The notes beneath the pieces were generated by a model that saw nothing but the letters and a program-made list of their open reading frames with translations, had not been told where the DNA came from and did no database searches. From NCBI GenBank assembly GCA_020744225.1, contig JAGMWG010000002.1:1984001-2048000 (forward strand): a stretch of DNA of 64,000 nucleotides, in the 5' to 3' direction. Below are positions 36,001-46,778 of the stretch, one piece after another; position 1 is the first letter of the stretch; each line of letters begins with the position of its first letter. The translations under genes and the position numbers were made by a program. The stretch comes from Paraphoma chrysanthemicola (lineage: Eukaryota > Ascomycota > Dothideomycetes > Pleosporales > Phaeosphaeriaceae).

Positions 36001-37464
36001 TGGTGATCTGCGGCGGAATCATTCGGCCTTGTCCACCACCGTCCCTGCAGGTTGGGTGGCATGCAGATGGCGGACCGAGACTGGGCTGTTCGTACGAATC
36101 AAGGCCGAGAAAAACGCTGCCCAGCTGCTGAGCCACAACACGCTCTGATTTATCGCACACTCCAGGTGTAACGCTTGCTTTCCAACGCGGTGCAACACGC
36201 GTTCTGGAGGCGAAAAGAAAGGGATTCCTTCCCAATGCGGTGCGCATCATTGCTTGGTATGCCCTCGCGTCCGCTGTATCCTCGGTCGGCGGAAAAGAGG
36301 CTGGGTTATTCGTCACCAGGAAATGCATTCAGCGGACATTGCCAGCCATGACAGTTGTCCGATGGCGTGCACTCGGTAGTTCACTCAAAATATATGGGAC
36401 AGGTGTGCTGCTACTGCGTGGTGGCATACTATTCACCAAGCACATCGACCTAGGTCCACTCTTGCGACCACACCGCTCATATCGAGCGCATCGTGACCTG
36501 ATCTAGGCCAGCAGACCTTGTCCACTCCTCTGGTCGCGCAAGTACATATCGCCAACTGTGTCCCGCGCCCGCAGAAACGTGCAGCGACAGCGAACGTTGT
36601 AGTTGACTCTTCCGACGAGTTCCACCACCCAGTCATCGCTCCTCACTCGTCTTGGGAAAGGCCGTGCAGCTCTCAAACATAGAGCCTGCCCTCGAAACGC
36701 GATCGGGTCGTAGGATTATTGGCTGTCAGGGCTCCTCACAGACTTAGGCCACAAGCGACTGGCTTCCGACTTGAAACAGACTATTCTGGGGGTCTGCAGC
36801 TCACCTCTCGCAATCTTGAAGGATCCCCAAACAGCCAAACAGCCGCTGGGTCTGTTTTTCGTGGCGCGCTAACGACCTGTCGCCGCCCGTACGCCGCGAA
36901 CCATTGGCTCTCTGGTGCAGCCGCCAGGCCCCACTACGTGTGTTGGATCCTCTCAAGTTTAGCATCGCGAATTGCTGCCGCTCGAGGGGTTTGGATAATA
37001 AGTATCGCGCTTTCTGCCGTTGATACTCATTTTCTGGTCAGTGCAAGTCTTCACTACTTCTCTCCCCTTTCTTCTCCCTGACGCCCCAGCGGTGCAGGCA
37101 TTCCCCAGTCCGGCACTGCCCTACCATTTCACCCAACCACCACCGCCTTCCTACTTTGGCAGCGCCATTCACACTCTCCCTCCCGACAAAAGTCTCACTT
37201 CCCATTGCTGTTTCGTTCTGCCGGTCAGGACTTGTTGCTACCTAATATTCTGCGGCCTTGCGTTCAACCTTGCTCTGTTATTCGATCGACCAAGCCACCA
37301 CTCAGCCTTCTCGGACTACTTGCTTACCCAAACAAGTAACAGACGGACTATCTGCCTTGCAGGGCTCAATCTATTTCGAAAAGCCACACCACGACCTCCA
37401 TCGCTCTTCAAACAGTTTAAGAGCCCTATTACCCGTTTACCACAACAACACCACATCGACCATC
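33096..37464. other. Gene-poor stretch of 4.4 kb, divergent promoters
   Basis: Separates TOP2 (minus) from the cyclin gene (plus). The longest frame is a minus-strand one of 148 codons (36328-35882) without recognisable domain. The last 400 bp before 37465 are pyrimidine-rich and probably form the long leader of the cyclin transcript; the cyclin frame itself is open back to 37258 but without an ATG-led conserved start. Nothing else can be supported. Confidence 0.45.
33279..33284. promoter_or_regulatory. MluI cell-cycle box (ACGCGT) upstream of TOP2
   Basis: ACGCGT lies 184 bp upstream of the TOP2 start codon. In yeasts this box is bound by MBF and drives G1/S transcription, and TOP2 is cell-cycle regulated. 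A 6-mer is expected many times in 64 kb, so this is suggestive only. Confidence 0.3.
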
Positions 37465-38511
37465 ATGCCTTACTCAGCAAACCTCGCCGCCGAGAACAGC
37501 GCTGCTCTGGACCACTTTATCCAGATGCCTGTCTCTCAGGACATGATCTCTTACCTCGCACAAAAGGCTACCCAAGTCATCCGCTGCGAACCTGCTCTCA
37601 ACAAGAACCTCCCACCAACACCTCCTGCTTCGCCTCCTCAGCATGCTGCTCAGATCCGGGAAGCACCTATCCCATCCGTTGAGGAGTTTATCACCTCCCT
37701 GGTTGAGCGGTCACATGTTCAGGTCCCCACTCTCATGACTTCCTTGGTCTACCTTAGCCGGTTACGGTCTCGTCTGCCTCCCGTCGCTAAGGGCATGAAG
37801 TGCACCACCCACCGCATCTTCTTGGCTGCTTTGATCCTCGCCGCAAAGAACCTCAACGACTCGTCACCGAAGAACAAGCACTGGGCTCGCTACAGTGCTG
37901 TCCGCGGCTACGAGGGCTTTGGCTTCTCGATCACTGAAGTCAACCTGATGGAGAAGCAGCTTCTCTTTCTTCTTGATTGGGACCTCCGCATCAACCCTGA
38001 AGATCTCTACTACCACCTCGAGCCTTTTCTGGCACCCATCCGTGTCTGGCAAGCTCGCCAGGCTGAGAAGGCCAGGCTCGCCGAGAAGGAGAAGGAGATG
38101 GCCCGCCAACAGTACCAGCTCACTGCCGAGAACCTCTACCATTCCACTACATCCTTCTCATCCTACGCTGCCCGCCCACAAAGGCAACGCCCCCACCAGT
38201 CGACACGTGCGCCATCGCGCACTCCATCGCTGTCCCCACCTACTCGCAGCTCCTCCGTGTCCACCTCATCAGATTCTCCAGTCAGCTTCACCGAAGAGCC
38301 TACAGAGGCCTTCGTGCAGCGCTACGACTACGACCAGGGTGCCACTATTGTACATATCAATGGCCCTGCATCGCAGTCGAAGCTTCAACTTCAACACTCG
38401 CTCCCACTTTACGACGAAAAGCCCTCCAAGAAGGCGAAGACGTCAGGTGGTTTCTTCAACAGGATGTTTGGCCAAACAGGCACATATGCCACGCGCCAAC
38501 AGACCTATTAA
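37465..38511 (+). CDS. PCL-type cyclin (Pho85 cyclin family, G1/S cyclin)
   Basis: Regulatory subunit of a Pho85-type cyclin-dependent kinase. Single exon, 348 aa from ATG 37465 (context ATCATGCC). The cyclin box covers about residues 71-190: SVEEFITSLVERSHVQVPTL, SLVYLSRLRSRLPP, THRIFLAALILAAKNLNDSS, NKHWARYS, then ITEVNLMEKQLLFLLDWDL, the canonical cyclin helix five. A charged helix (EKARLAEKEKEMARQQ) follows. The C-terminal third is Ser/Thr/Pro-rich with SP/TP sites (SRTPSLSPPTRSS) and low order, as expected for a protein with regulated turnover. The N-terminal PPTPPASPP adds further proline-directed sites. The long pyrimidine-rich leader suggests translational control but no specific element is clear. 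Confidence 0.88.
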   Translation: MPYSANLAAENSAALDHFIQMPVSQDMISYLAQKATQVIRCEPALNKNLPPTPPASPPQHAAQIREAPIPSVEEFITSLVERSHVQVPTLMTSLVYLSRLRSRLPPVAKGMKCTTHRIFLAALILAAKNLNDSSPKNKHWARYSAVRGYEGFGFSITEVNLMEKQLLFLLDWDLRINPEDLYYHLEPFLAPIRVWQARQAEKARLAEKEKEMARQQYQLTAENLYHSTTSFSSYAARPQRQRPHQSTRAPSRTPSLSPPTRSSSVSTSSDSPVSFTEEPTEAFVQRYDYDQGATIVHINGPASQSKLQLQHSLPLYDEKPSKKAKTSGGFFNRMFGQTGTYATRQQTY

Positions 38512-40646
38512 TTTCACTCGCTATTTACCCATTACCGTCTTACTAGACCCACGAGTTTCTTTGCATCTCAAAACAAGACGACATGAATCTTGCGCTGCGA
38601 GCTAGTCCCTGGATGGACATATCTCCCGCATCTCATGATCGCTCACATTGCATGGTCCCGGTGTTATTTGTTGCGCATTTACAATCGCATTGCATCGTAC
38701 GGCGCACGGAGGATCTTGATCACCAACAAGCATATTTTATCTGAGCATGGCCGGCGCGCCGCGATATCCAGAGTAGCTAGCTACAACATCCACAGCGCTC
38801 CTACCGGGAGACGCGAGTAATGAAATCCACTTGAAAACATTTTATCCTATCTCCACTTGCTTGGCAAACGGCCGTGACGGAAGCATGACAGTCCCTTGCA
38901 ATTTCCGCGCGAACAGGTGCTTGCAGACTAACACGGCCGCTAGGCTGAACGGCTATCGTGAACGAGTGTTTTCGTGGAACAAGGGCAAAGTGCATTCCTT
39001 CGCGCGCGCCTCATGTCATTAACGTGAGGGGCGCGGCATAGATTGCTCATCCCTTCAATATTGTGCTTCGCGTTCGCATCGCGACAATTCTGGCCGACGT
39101 ATCTGCGGTGGCTGTACAGGAACGCATGCAACCCACCATCACGAATAATACCCTCTCACGTCTATCAGCCGTACCACTCTCTCTACCCTATCATAAAGAC
39201 TACGCAGGTCATACTACTACATACCACAGCCACACCTGCTCCCGTACCCCGCAACCCAACATTGCCGTTCTGCCTACAGAAGCATTCTTTACCGGCCGTC
39301 TGCGCAGCCCCATCAGGCTCACAGCCGACCGACGAGCACTTTCATTGGCTGACTCGCACCACTGCATCAGCCCTGTGGTCAGCAATCCTCACCACTCTAT
39401 CGATGCAATCCACTCAATCATTGCATGACCTTGCAATCGTAGACATGGCTTAGCCGTAGCATGCCGTGGCCGGTGCAAAGCTGCATGCACACATGCAAAG
39501 GTTAAAAGCTCAGGCAACAACGCATCGCGAGCGGTGAAGATGCAGGGGCTAAGGAGACCGGCAACTTTCTGGTGCTGGAGATCAAACGGTGATGGTTGAA
39601 GGTGCATGCAGAGTCGTGTTTCAGATGTGTGCCTTGGGCTTGAGGTGTCTGGATGGGGTTGGTGGGGTTGGTGCAAGCGAGGTGTGGTTGGATTGGTGGG
39701 AAGTGCCGAGTGGGTCTCGGGCGGAGTTAGCGTGGCCTTCTCGTGGACGTGCTTCTTGCTTGAATCTACACGACACGACACCGATACGACACCGACACGA
39801 CACCGACATCTTCCGCTTGATTTTGCGATGAGTCAAAGGCACAATCTACATCAGACTCGACTGTGCTGAAAGTAATCGAATGTTGTGGGCTGTATGCCTG
39901 GCATTTTGCTTGTTGTCACTGCGCATTGCCAACGGACTTCAGGAGTTGTCTCACCATGTGACACGCGTCGACAAATCCGCGTCATGCGGATCGTAGATAT
40001 CGCTTTGTGGTTCTCCATATAATGACATGTATACGGCTGGCCACGCGGTTATATTGTCGCCCAAGAGTCGAGCGCCGATGGCTTCGCCTTCAATCTGCAT
40101 CAGTCATTGTGCTGTGTCGCCGAAACAGGCTGCATAAACAGCTCATGGGGAGCCAGGTCGTATAGAGTCTCTCTGAGTACGTAGACCTGGTTCGTGAAGC
40201 CGGAAAGGGCAGAGAAATGTGCCTTGGAAGAGCGATTTGACCATTGTTGCCGTTCAGTCGATACCCACAATGTTCATGACCTGGTCTATCCGTAGGCTAG
40301 AACACAATTGCACTCTTTGGCTCACGTCAAACAGTACGACACTTAGATCCTACCCTATTCGAACAAGGCCTCGTCGCGTAGGGCTGCATGATGCGGATAA
40401 TCCCCGGCACCGTTTGAACCCACCATCGGCGAGGCCCCCAGGCATGAACCATTGTTGCCATCTGATACACCATGTTGACAAACCCCATACCACGGTAGGC
40501 CCATGTGCCGGAATCCTTCCGGATTGACTATCTACGCATCTTGCGGCTCTTTCACAGCTTCAACACTCTTTCGTCACTCGTTTTCTTCACTCAGCCTCAT
40601 GTTTTCGCTTCGTTGACCGCTGTGCGGTTCCCTCTTTACACTAGTA
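38512..40646. other. Intergenic of 2.1 kb
   Basis: No supported gene. Holds a G-rich block (39655-39672) and a three-copy 11-bp tandem repeat (39775-39807), listed separately. The short open frames at 39043-39453 and 39389-39781 overlap antisense and look non-coding. Confidence 0.45.
39775..39807. repeat. Three-copy 11-bp tandem repeat
   Basis: Three head-to-tail copies of ACGACACCGAY, with a partial copy just before (39768-39774). A minisatellite in intergenic DNA; no function is implied. Confidence 0.8.
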
Positions 40647-42593
40647 ATGGTTCGTCAACTCACATTTTCTCCCAATGAACGGCGCGATACAGGACCCGAT
40701 GGGAGGACGACGCGATACAGTCATTGGACGAGATACAATACGTTCTATGGGCTTGCCTTAACGACGGGGCTGGCGACTACACTTCTGCTGGCGGAGCTGA
40801 GGGAGTGGCGTGTTACGGGCAATGTCTTCATACTGGCGAATCGGTTTCCTGGAAGCGTTGCGCTCATTGTGCAGTTGCTAGCGGCATTTTTTGGACTTCT
40901 GCATGTGGCTGTCATCTGCAAGTTGATCAACTATGCACTTCGGCTTCGGCTGCTGAAGGTCAGTGTCTCGCTAGATGTCCTGCGGACCTGGGTGGACCTC
41001 ACAATCCCGCGAGTCGACTGGGACTTGCCACTTCGATTCTTCTTTCCAGTCTTAGGCGTTGTCTTCCTGAGTCTTGTTCCGGCGGCGTTGTGGGCTGGTT
41101 CCATGACGCCGTCAGTTTCTCGCACGATGGGAAGTGGAATGCTGCTGGTGCCAACCTACGAGGACGTCTCCATGATTATGGAATATCCGATGATGATCGG
41201 ATCAGCCGGTCCTTCCCTTCGAACACAGAAGGGTTTCTTCACTTACTCGGTAGGCCAGCAGATGAGCGGGCAGTTGATGGGATCTGCGGCATCAGCTTCT
41301 TCCACTGGAAGAGCGCCACACGTACATCGGAAGCTTGATAATACACAGTTCAGCTACCGTGGTCGCTCATACGGAGTGGGCGCACCCGCTGGACTGATGG
41401 ACCAAGGCATCTCCTCCAACACCCAAGTCGCAGGCTATTGGTACCAGGAGACCGGCTATCTGACCAACGTAACTTGCATATACAATGCAAGCTCGAACTT
41501 TGTTCTCTCTGGCCCTGTCAACGAATGGATCTACTCCGCGGCCGGTGCCCTTCCTGATAGCGTCGACGGCGAAGAATACTCCAATTACATCGGCCACGAC
41601 GGCAAAGCCATAGTGGCCATCGGCGTAGCCTTCAGCGACCGCTCGCCGCGCCGCTATCTCGCCATCGCCGCCGGCGAAGCTTACAATTTTCTCAACTCAA
41701 CACAATGCGAGTTCAACTTCACACCCACGCTCTTCAATGTCACGGTCGACATTGGAAACCTCAACATAACCGTTCGCCCTACAGCATCCATACGTGACTT
41801 TGATCCTCAGCGCAACATCACGCGCACTGTCGTCCGCCAATTCGAACTCATGTCTAACGACATGACAAACTTGTACGTCTCGCTCCTCGGCGAGGCTTTC
41901 AATTACAGCATCGCAGCGCACAAAATGTCGCGCGCAAGTGCGTCTCGCGATCCTTTCAGCGATGAAGAAGCTACACTAGCCGGACTTACGAATTCCATTA
42001 CTGCAATGGCTGACGATATGCTTGTGGCATATGCATCTGCACAGCTCATGGTCGGGCGTATGTTCACGCAACAACCCGCACGTGTGTATCTGTATGCGTT
42101 GCAATTCGGCCAGCCGGGATACATATATGCAATCTTCAGTCTCAATCTAGTCATCATCTTGGCCGTCATGGCCGAAGCAGCACGCACATACGGCTGGTCT
42201 GGTCTCGGACGCTTTAATTATCTCGATCCCCGTGATCTGATCATCGCTGCTTCGCGCGGCGGTGCCGAGATTGCTGAGGCTGCAGACCAAGTCATGGAAA
42301 AGCAGGACAGGAGGAAGCTGAAGCACGTGTGGCTATTGAGTGATCCAGACGAGGGCAATGGCAGCTTAGTGGTGAATATGCAGGGTGACGAGGAGGGTCA
42401 TATGAAGATTGTGGTTGCGAGGAAGGGCGACATGGTGGCTAGCATGAGGACTCCGAGGACACCAAGGACGCCGAAGACGCCGAGTGAAATGGATATGGAG
42501 ATTAAGAGTGGGTTTTATGATGAGGAAGAACAGCAGAAGAGGATGCCGAGAAGGCAGGAGACGCTGAAGGTGGGACTATTAGGGGTTAGATAG
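40647..42593 (+). CDS. Fungal multi-pass membrane protein of unknown function
   Basis: Single exon, 648 aa. Three hydrophobic segments lie near the N-terminus (FYGLALTTGLATTLLLA about 33-50; VALIVQLLAAFFGLLHVAVI about 71-91; FPVLGVVFLSLVPAALWAG about 132-150), and a fourth near 493-515 (YIYAIFSLNLVIILAVMA). Between the third and fourth is a long domain of about 340 residues with many N-glycosylation sequons (NVT, NAS, NST, NFT, NVT, NIT, NIT), so it is likely extracellular or lumenal. The cytosolic tail has a basic Thr-Pro run (RTPRTPRTPKTP) that fits proline-directed kinases. I recall similar unnamed four-helix proteins in other filamentous fungi. No catalytic motif is evident. Confidence 0.8.
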   Translation: MVRQLTFSPNERRDTGPDGRTTRYSHWTRYNTFYGLALTTGLATTLLLAELREWRVTGNVFILANRFPGSVALIVQLLAAFFGLLHVAVICKLINYALRLRLLKVSVSLDVLRTWVDLTIPRVDWDLPLRFFFPVLGVVFLSLVPAALWAGSMTPSVSRTMGSGMLLVPTYEDVSMIMEYPMMIGSAGPSLRTQKGFFTYSVGQQMSGQLMGSAASASSTGRAPHVHRKLDNTQFSYRGRSYGVGAPAGLMDQGISSNTQVAGYWYQETGYLTNVTCIYNASSNFVLSGPVNEWIYSAAGALPDSVDGEEYSNYIGHDGKAIVAIGVAFSDRSPRRYLAIAAGEAYNFLNSTQCEFNFTPTLFNVTVDIGNLNITVRPTASIRDFDPQRNITRTVVRQFELMSNDMTNLYVSLLGEAFNYSIAAHKMSRASASRDPFSDEEATLAGLTNSITAMADDMLVAYASAQLMVGRMFTQQPARVYLYALQFGQPGYIYAIFSLNLVIILAVMAEAARTYGWSGLGRFNYLDPRDLIIAASRGGAEIAEAADQVMEKQDRRKLKHVWLLSDPDEGNGSLVVNMQGDEEGHMKIVVARKGDMVASMRTPRTPRTPKTPSEMDMEIKSGFYDEEEQQKRMPRRQETLKVGLLGVR

Positions 42594-42708
42594 ACGATTT
42601 ATGACTTTGGTGGGAATGATGTTGCGCCGCCTGAACATAGCTGTAAAGGGAGCATCTAATGAATATCCGTTCAATCGTATTTGTGCTCTCATTCTCATAC
42701 TGTGCCGT

Positions 42709-43725
42709 TCAACTCCTTCCCCTGAATTGCTCCGACATCATTTCTCCGAGCGTCCGCCTCTGTCTGGCTCCACCTTGACCTGTCTCGCCAGCTAGTATGC
42801 CTGTGGCAGCTCCTGTACCACCTTCTCTTTCTCGCTCGGCGTCCAACCTGGCCCTCAAGCCTTCAAAGCCCTTCTTCTTCTCTTCGCCCACCACCCACCC
42901 TGGCACTCTCCAATTGATTGCGCCCGGGAGTAGATCCCGTCTGTATGCGGTGCCAATGGCCCAGCCTACCGCCGCAGCGAGTAATGACCCCGGGAACTGG
43001 GACAGTGCAAGTTGCACTGGTGGAAGGTATGACAGCGACTTCGATGTCAGTGTCAAGCTCCGGGACCATATGCTCGACGCGGCTTGGGTGTTGGATTGTG
43101 ACGATGATGGCTGCGGGGGCGCAAATGCAGAGATCTTGTAGCGGTACGTGTAAGGTATTGCGGCGTAGTAGTTTGCCAGAAGTGCAAACAGGATCGAAGT
43201 GGGGCCGGCTGGGAGATAGTTTATGCGGCCAAATGTGAGCGGACGGATGGCGAATGTGAGGATAAGCGGAGGTAGGAGGGTCGTGTAGGGTAGGGTAACG
43301 AGAAGGAATGACTGGTTTGCATATTAGTATTGGTCCCGGTAGTGGCTGGAGGTCTTCTTCTTACGGCAAATTTCCTGCTGCCCCAGAGTCTCTCAATCAC
43401 TCGGAGCTGATAGAAGGTTATCACACCAAAGAGGACCTCTGTAGAATTGGTGAAGCATGTCTATAACCTCATGTCAGCCTCGTGGAAATACAACTCTACT
43501 ACTACAGGGGCGCGCGCCAGGCATTGTACTTTCCTCTAATGTATGAACGAAACTTACCTGCCATGTCAAGAAACGCCAGAATTGCCCATATGTCCAGATG
43601 TGCGGCACGACTGAGATGTGGAGGTAATATCTTATGTCGGTGATTGTCGCGAAGAGCGCGCCAATGACGGTCGAAAAGACCAGAAACTGGCTCACAGGCG
43701 CGTTTGTGAAGCCGGACGTAATCAT
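42709..43725 (-). CDS. dsc2: DSC E3 ubiquitin ligase complex subunit 2 (UBAC2/rhomboid-like)
   Basis: Membrane subunit of the Golgi/endosome DSC ubiquitin ligase, which in fungi serves SREBP cleavage and membrane protein quality control. Exons 43725-43558, 43460-43365 and 43311-42709 (introns 97 and 53 bp) give 288 aa. The N-terminus SGFTNAPVSQFLVFSTVIGA, then YYLHISVVPHIWTYGQFWRF, exon 2 TCFTNSTEVLFGVITFYQLR and VIERLWGSRKFA, and exon 3 with further hydrophobic helices (LLPPLILTFAIRPLTFG, ILFALLANYYAAIP, and FPGSLLAAAVGWAIGTAYR) form the degenerate rhomboid fold of Dsc2/UBAC2. The C-terminal tail (RQRRTLGEMMSEQFRGRS) is short; I do not see a clear UBA domain, which larger homologues have. 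The first ATG in frame is at 43725; the GTG before it is not used. Confidence 0.82.
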
Positions 43726-44343
43726 TCTCACGGTCGTGGATTATGGTATGTGCATAGCTGTATCGACAGTGGCATGAAGTGGGTGTGCAATGACGACGGA
43801 GTTGTGCATTGCGGAGCTAGCGGAGGTGCCACGGTTGCCATTGGCCCCGCGAGCTCGTGGTCTAGTCACGTGTCCTAAGGATGGAGCGCTCTCTGCAACA
43901 ACTAATGTCGTCTTGTCATCATGTCTTCTACGTCTGGAAGATATGTGACTGACCACAGCTAGCCTTTCAAAATACTGCAGTGCTAGGGCCTGGATGACAG
44001 CAGCCACTGGCTTCGATACGATGCGATACAAATACCTAATCTTGACAGCGCCGAGTCCTTTCAATAACTTATCGTCTCTTCGGCACCGATCCTATGCTAT
44101 CCGAATCTTTGCTGTTCACTGGGTCTATGTTTCATCTTCCTAATTACGTAGTACATAGTCTGCCTTCTATGGCGTAGGGCGTCACGCCTGGTATTTAGAT
44201 AGGGCGCATTCTAGCCGCGGCGGGAAAGGACGCCTTCCCAACGATGACACATACTAGAAAAATCCTGACCTTACATATCAGAACACTCCTCTTCTCTTGC
44301 AGCACGCCTCCTCATACCTTCTTACACAAGGCACTTTCCCATA
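43726..44343. other. Divergent promoter region
   Basis: 618 bp shared by the dsc2 homologue (minus) and the MFS transporter (plus). No coding frame or repeat noticed. Confidence 0.45.
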
Positions 44344-45792
44344 ATGTCCACAACAACCTTTACAGAAGATCGCATTGAGCTCTCCACTTTCGGCCCACCA
44401 TCGACAGCTGCACTGACTAAAGCGACTCCTCCAACTTCTGTGCATAACCTTAGTTCGTCACCACACGGTCCCGACGAAGTACCAGAAGATGCACCATACT
44501 CAGTGTCTGCAATACCAGACGGCGGATACGGCTGGGTCATTGTAGCTGCAGGCTTCATCACGACCTTCTGCCATAATGGTATCATCAATTGCTGGGGAGT
44601 GCTGCAAGCTGCTCTTCTAGACTCGACTATGAGCCATGTACCTCCATCTACGCTTGCATACGTTGGCAGCATGGCTTTGGCGGAAGGCGCTCTCTTCGGT
44701 CTTGCGGCTGTGAGGATGATGCGATGGGTAGGATCTCGCATTACCATCCTTGTTGGCGTCTTCCTCATGGGCATGAGCCTGGTCGGTGCGAGCTTTTGCA
44801 CATCAAATCTCGCGGGACTCTTCGGTACTGCTGGGTTTGTGGGCGGAGTAGGCATGGCGATGGTGTATGCGGCCACAAATGCACTTCCTGTGCAGTATTT
44901 CAGCGCACGTCTCGGACTCGCGAATGGGCTTATCAAGCTCGGTGGTGGTGTTGGAGGATGTGTGATGGCTATTGCACTAAATGCCATGTATAGAAAGATT
45001 GGCATCGCGTGGACGTTTAGAGCACAAGGCCTGATGACACTTGCTCTTGGAATGCCGGCTGCTTGGATGATGAAAGACCGGGTGCCGTTGCGGAATGTGC
45101 CTTTTGTCGACTGGTCGATGTTTCGGTCTATTCCGTTCATTATGACCTTCATTTCAAGTGCCATCGGTGTGTTTGCACTCTACGTTCCGCCTTATTACCT
45201 GCCTTTATTCGCCCAGTCAATTGGCCTCAGCTCAAGCACAGGCGCCGGTCTGGTCGCTGCATTCAATGCGTGTAAGTGCTACCTGGAAAGACCTCTTTTA
45301 TGCAGTATCGAGTATCTGATAGGTATAGGCAATGCCATCGGCCGTTTTGCAGCTGGCCCACTGTGCGACCGGATTGGGCCTCTCAACACGTTTGTCATCA
45401 CCATGGTCCTCAATGCTGCCAGCATGCTCGCCATTTGGCCGGTCTCGAATACTCTAGGCCCGTTGATGATCTTCGCCATGCTTAATGGCGTTGCAAATGG
45501 TTCTTACTTCACTACACAACCCACGGTTGTGGCCGGCATCTTCGGACCCGGACGCGCAACAATAGCTATGAGCATGTCAGTGACAGGCTGGTCGGGTGGA
45601 TACTTCATGGGCGCACCCATAGCAGGCTATTTGCTCAAAGCTGCAGGTGGAAAGCAAGGCAATGGCAGCACCCAAAGCATTGACGTCTATCGACCTGCCA
45701 TTTTCTACGCTGGCGGCATGGCTACTCTGTCGGCACTGATTGTACTTGCCGCAAGGGTCTCAGTTGCGAAGAAGTGGAGAAAGCGCGTCTAA
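44344..45792 (+). CDS. MFS transporter, monocarboxylate porter (MCH/MCT) family
   Basis: Plasma-membrane transporter of the major facilitator superfamily. Exons 44344-45271 and 45329-45792 give 463 aa. The cytosolic N-terminus is followed by the family signature DGGYGWVIVAAGF and about twelve hydrophobic helices in two halves, the second starting near SIPFIMTFISSAIGVFALYV. GRFAAGPLCDRIGPLN, just after the splice site, is the conserved loop between helices 8 and 9. The intron is 57 bp (GTAAGT donor), frame-keeping and free of stops, so an unspliced message would add 19 residues. Fungal members carry diverse solutes and many are not classical monocarboxylate carriers, so the substrate is open. 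It is divergent from the dsc2 homologue. Confidence 0.9.
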   Translation: MSTTTFTEDRIELSTFGPPSTAALTKATPPTSVHNLSSSPHGPDEVPEDAPYSVSAIPDGGYGWVIVAAGFITTFCHNGIINCWGVLQAALLDSTMSHVPPSTLAYVGSMALAEGALFGLAAVRMMRWVGSRITILVGVFLMGMSLVGASFCTSNLAGLFGTAGFVGGVGMAMVYAATNALPVQYFSARLGLANGLIKLGGGVGGCVMAIALNAMYRKIGIAWTFRAQGLMTLALGMPAAWMMKDRVPLRNVPFVDWSMFRSIPFIMTFISSAIGVFALYVPPYYLPLFAQSIGLSSSTGAGLVAAFNACKCYLERPLLCSIEYLIGIGNAIGRFAAGPLCDRIGPLNTFVITMVLNAASMLAIWPVSNTLGPLMIFAMLNGVANGSYFTTQPTVVAGIFGPGRATIAMSMSVTGWSGGYFMGAPIAGYLLKAAGGKQGNGSTQSIDVYRPAIFYAGGMATLSALIVLAARVSVAKKWRKRV

Positions 45793-45859
45793 ATAGATCA
45801 TAGACCTGCAATGACTCCTGGACTACACAAAAATGCCCTGCTCCAACAGCTCCAATATC

Positions 45860-46357
45860 TCATGCATAGTACGCCCTATGTCCACTGTCCCTCTCAGCTT
45901 CTTCCATCCTCTCACGACTGCGTCGATCCGCGGTTGATTCAGCCCGTTCATCAGCGCCAATCCCCGTCTCATCCCTCCCTCTCAACCTGATCGCCAACCC
46001 CGAGAAGTGTTCCAGCACACCTGCACCCGCATACACTCCCATCGCAAACAAGGGCCTCTCCATATTCTCTTTCAATGTCGGCTTCGGCGTCTCGAAGAAC
46101 TCTACGCGGCAGATAGGGCACGTGTTGGATTCACGCATCCATTGCGCAAGACAGTTGCGGCCGAATATGTGTCCGCACCGGATGATCGCTACCGCGGGCT
46201 CGCAGAGTGATTCATGTATTTGGTATTTCTGACACATGGTGGTGGCTAGCGGCTCGAGGCAGATTGTGCAACTGGACGGGCAACCGTCGGTGGGTGTGAT
46301 GGGTCGCGTTGCGGTGTCGCGGCTGCACCTTGTGCATGTAGCTTTAGGCTGTCTCAT
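45860..46357 (-). CDS. Small RING-type zinc finger protein (first of three)
   Basis: 165-aa single-exon protein, a likely E3 ubiquitin ligase or RING-fold adaptor. The RING core runs from C30-x2-C33 (CTICLEPL), through RCGHIFGRNCLAQW (C61, H63, C69) to C80-x2-C83 (CPIC). The position that normally carries the fifth zinc ligand (Cys or His) is Gly66. Two more cysteines at the N-terminus (CTRC) and C42 or C52 might contribute metal contacts. The C-terminal third is charged and rich in Arg/Glu. No membrane segment. Two more RING genes follow on the same strand within 2.1 kb upstream. Confidence 0.8.
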   Translation of the reverse strand: MRQPKATCTRCSRDTATRPITPTDGCPSSCTICLEPLATTMCQKYQIHESLCEPAVAIIRCGHIFGRNCLAQWMRESNTCPICRVEFFETPKPTLKENMERPLFAMGVYAGAGVLEHFSGLAIRLRGRDETGIGADERAESTADRRSRERMEEAERDSGHRAYYA

Positions 46358-46778
46358 GATGGTGAGCAGTTAGAGCTCCACCCGGCATACGAGAGACGCC
46401 TTGTTTTATGGGAGCGATTTGGCAACAAATCAGATGGATTGATGACGAGGTGTTATCTACTGCAAACAAGGATGGCAAACGGCTGAGGAAAGGATGGTAG
46501 GGCAAACTTCCCGCGTTGTCATGCAACTGAATATATCTACAAACAAATCAGAACAAAGACACACCTCGCATGCTGCTGCATGATTCGAACACTCACAGGC
46601 GCATCTTGCCAGACACATCTTGCCGCGCGCAATACAAACCAACAATGCACACATGTTCCGCCACTGTCCGCCTACCGAGTCAATGAGTCGGAGTGCGGCC
46701 CAAATGTAAGACAAGGTAGCCAACAATACTACACATCCCAGGAGCTTTTTTTCGCGACGAGCATCAGATAACAGCCTC
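46358..46778. other. Intergenic within RING cluster
   Basis: 421 bp between the first and second RING genes; serves as promoter of the first. No feature seen. Confidence 0.4.

Noticed and set aside
35882..36328. 148-codon minus-strand frame
   Set aside because: Has an ATG but no domain, no splice evidence and low-complexity content; noted as a finding only.
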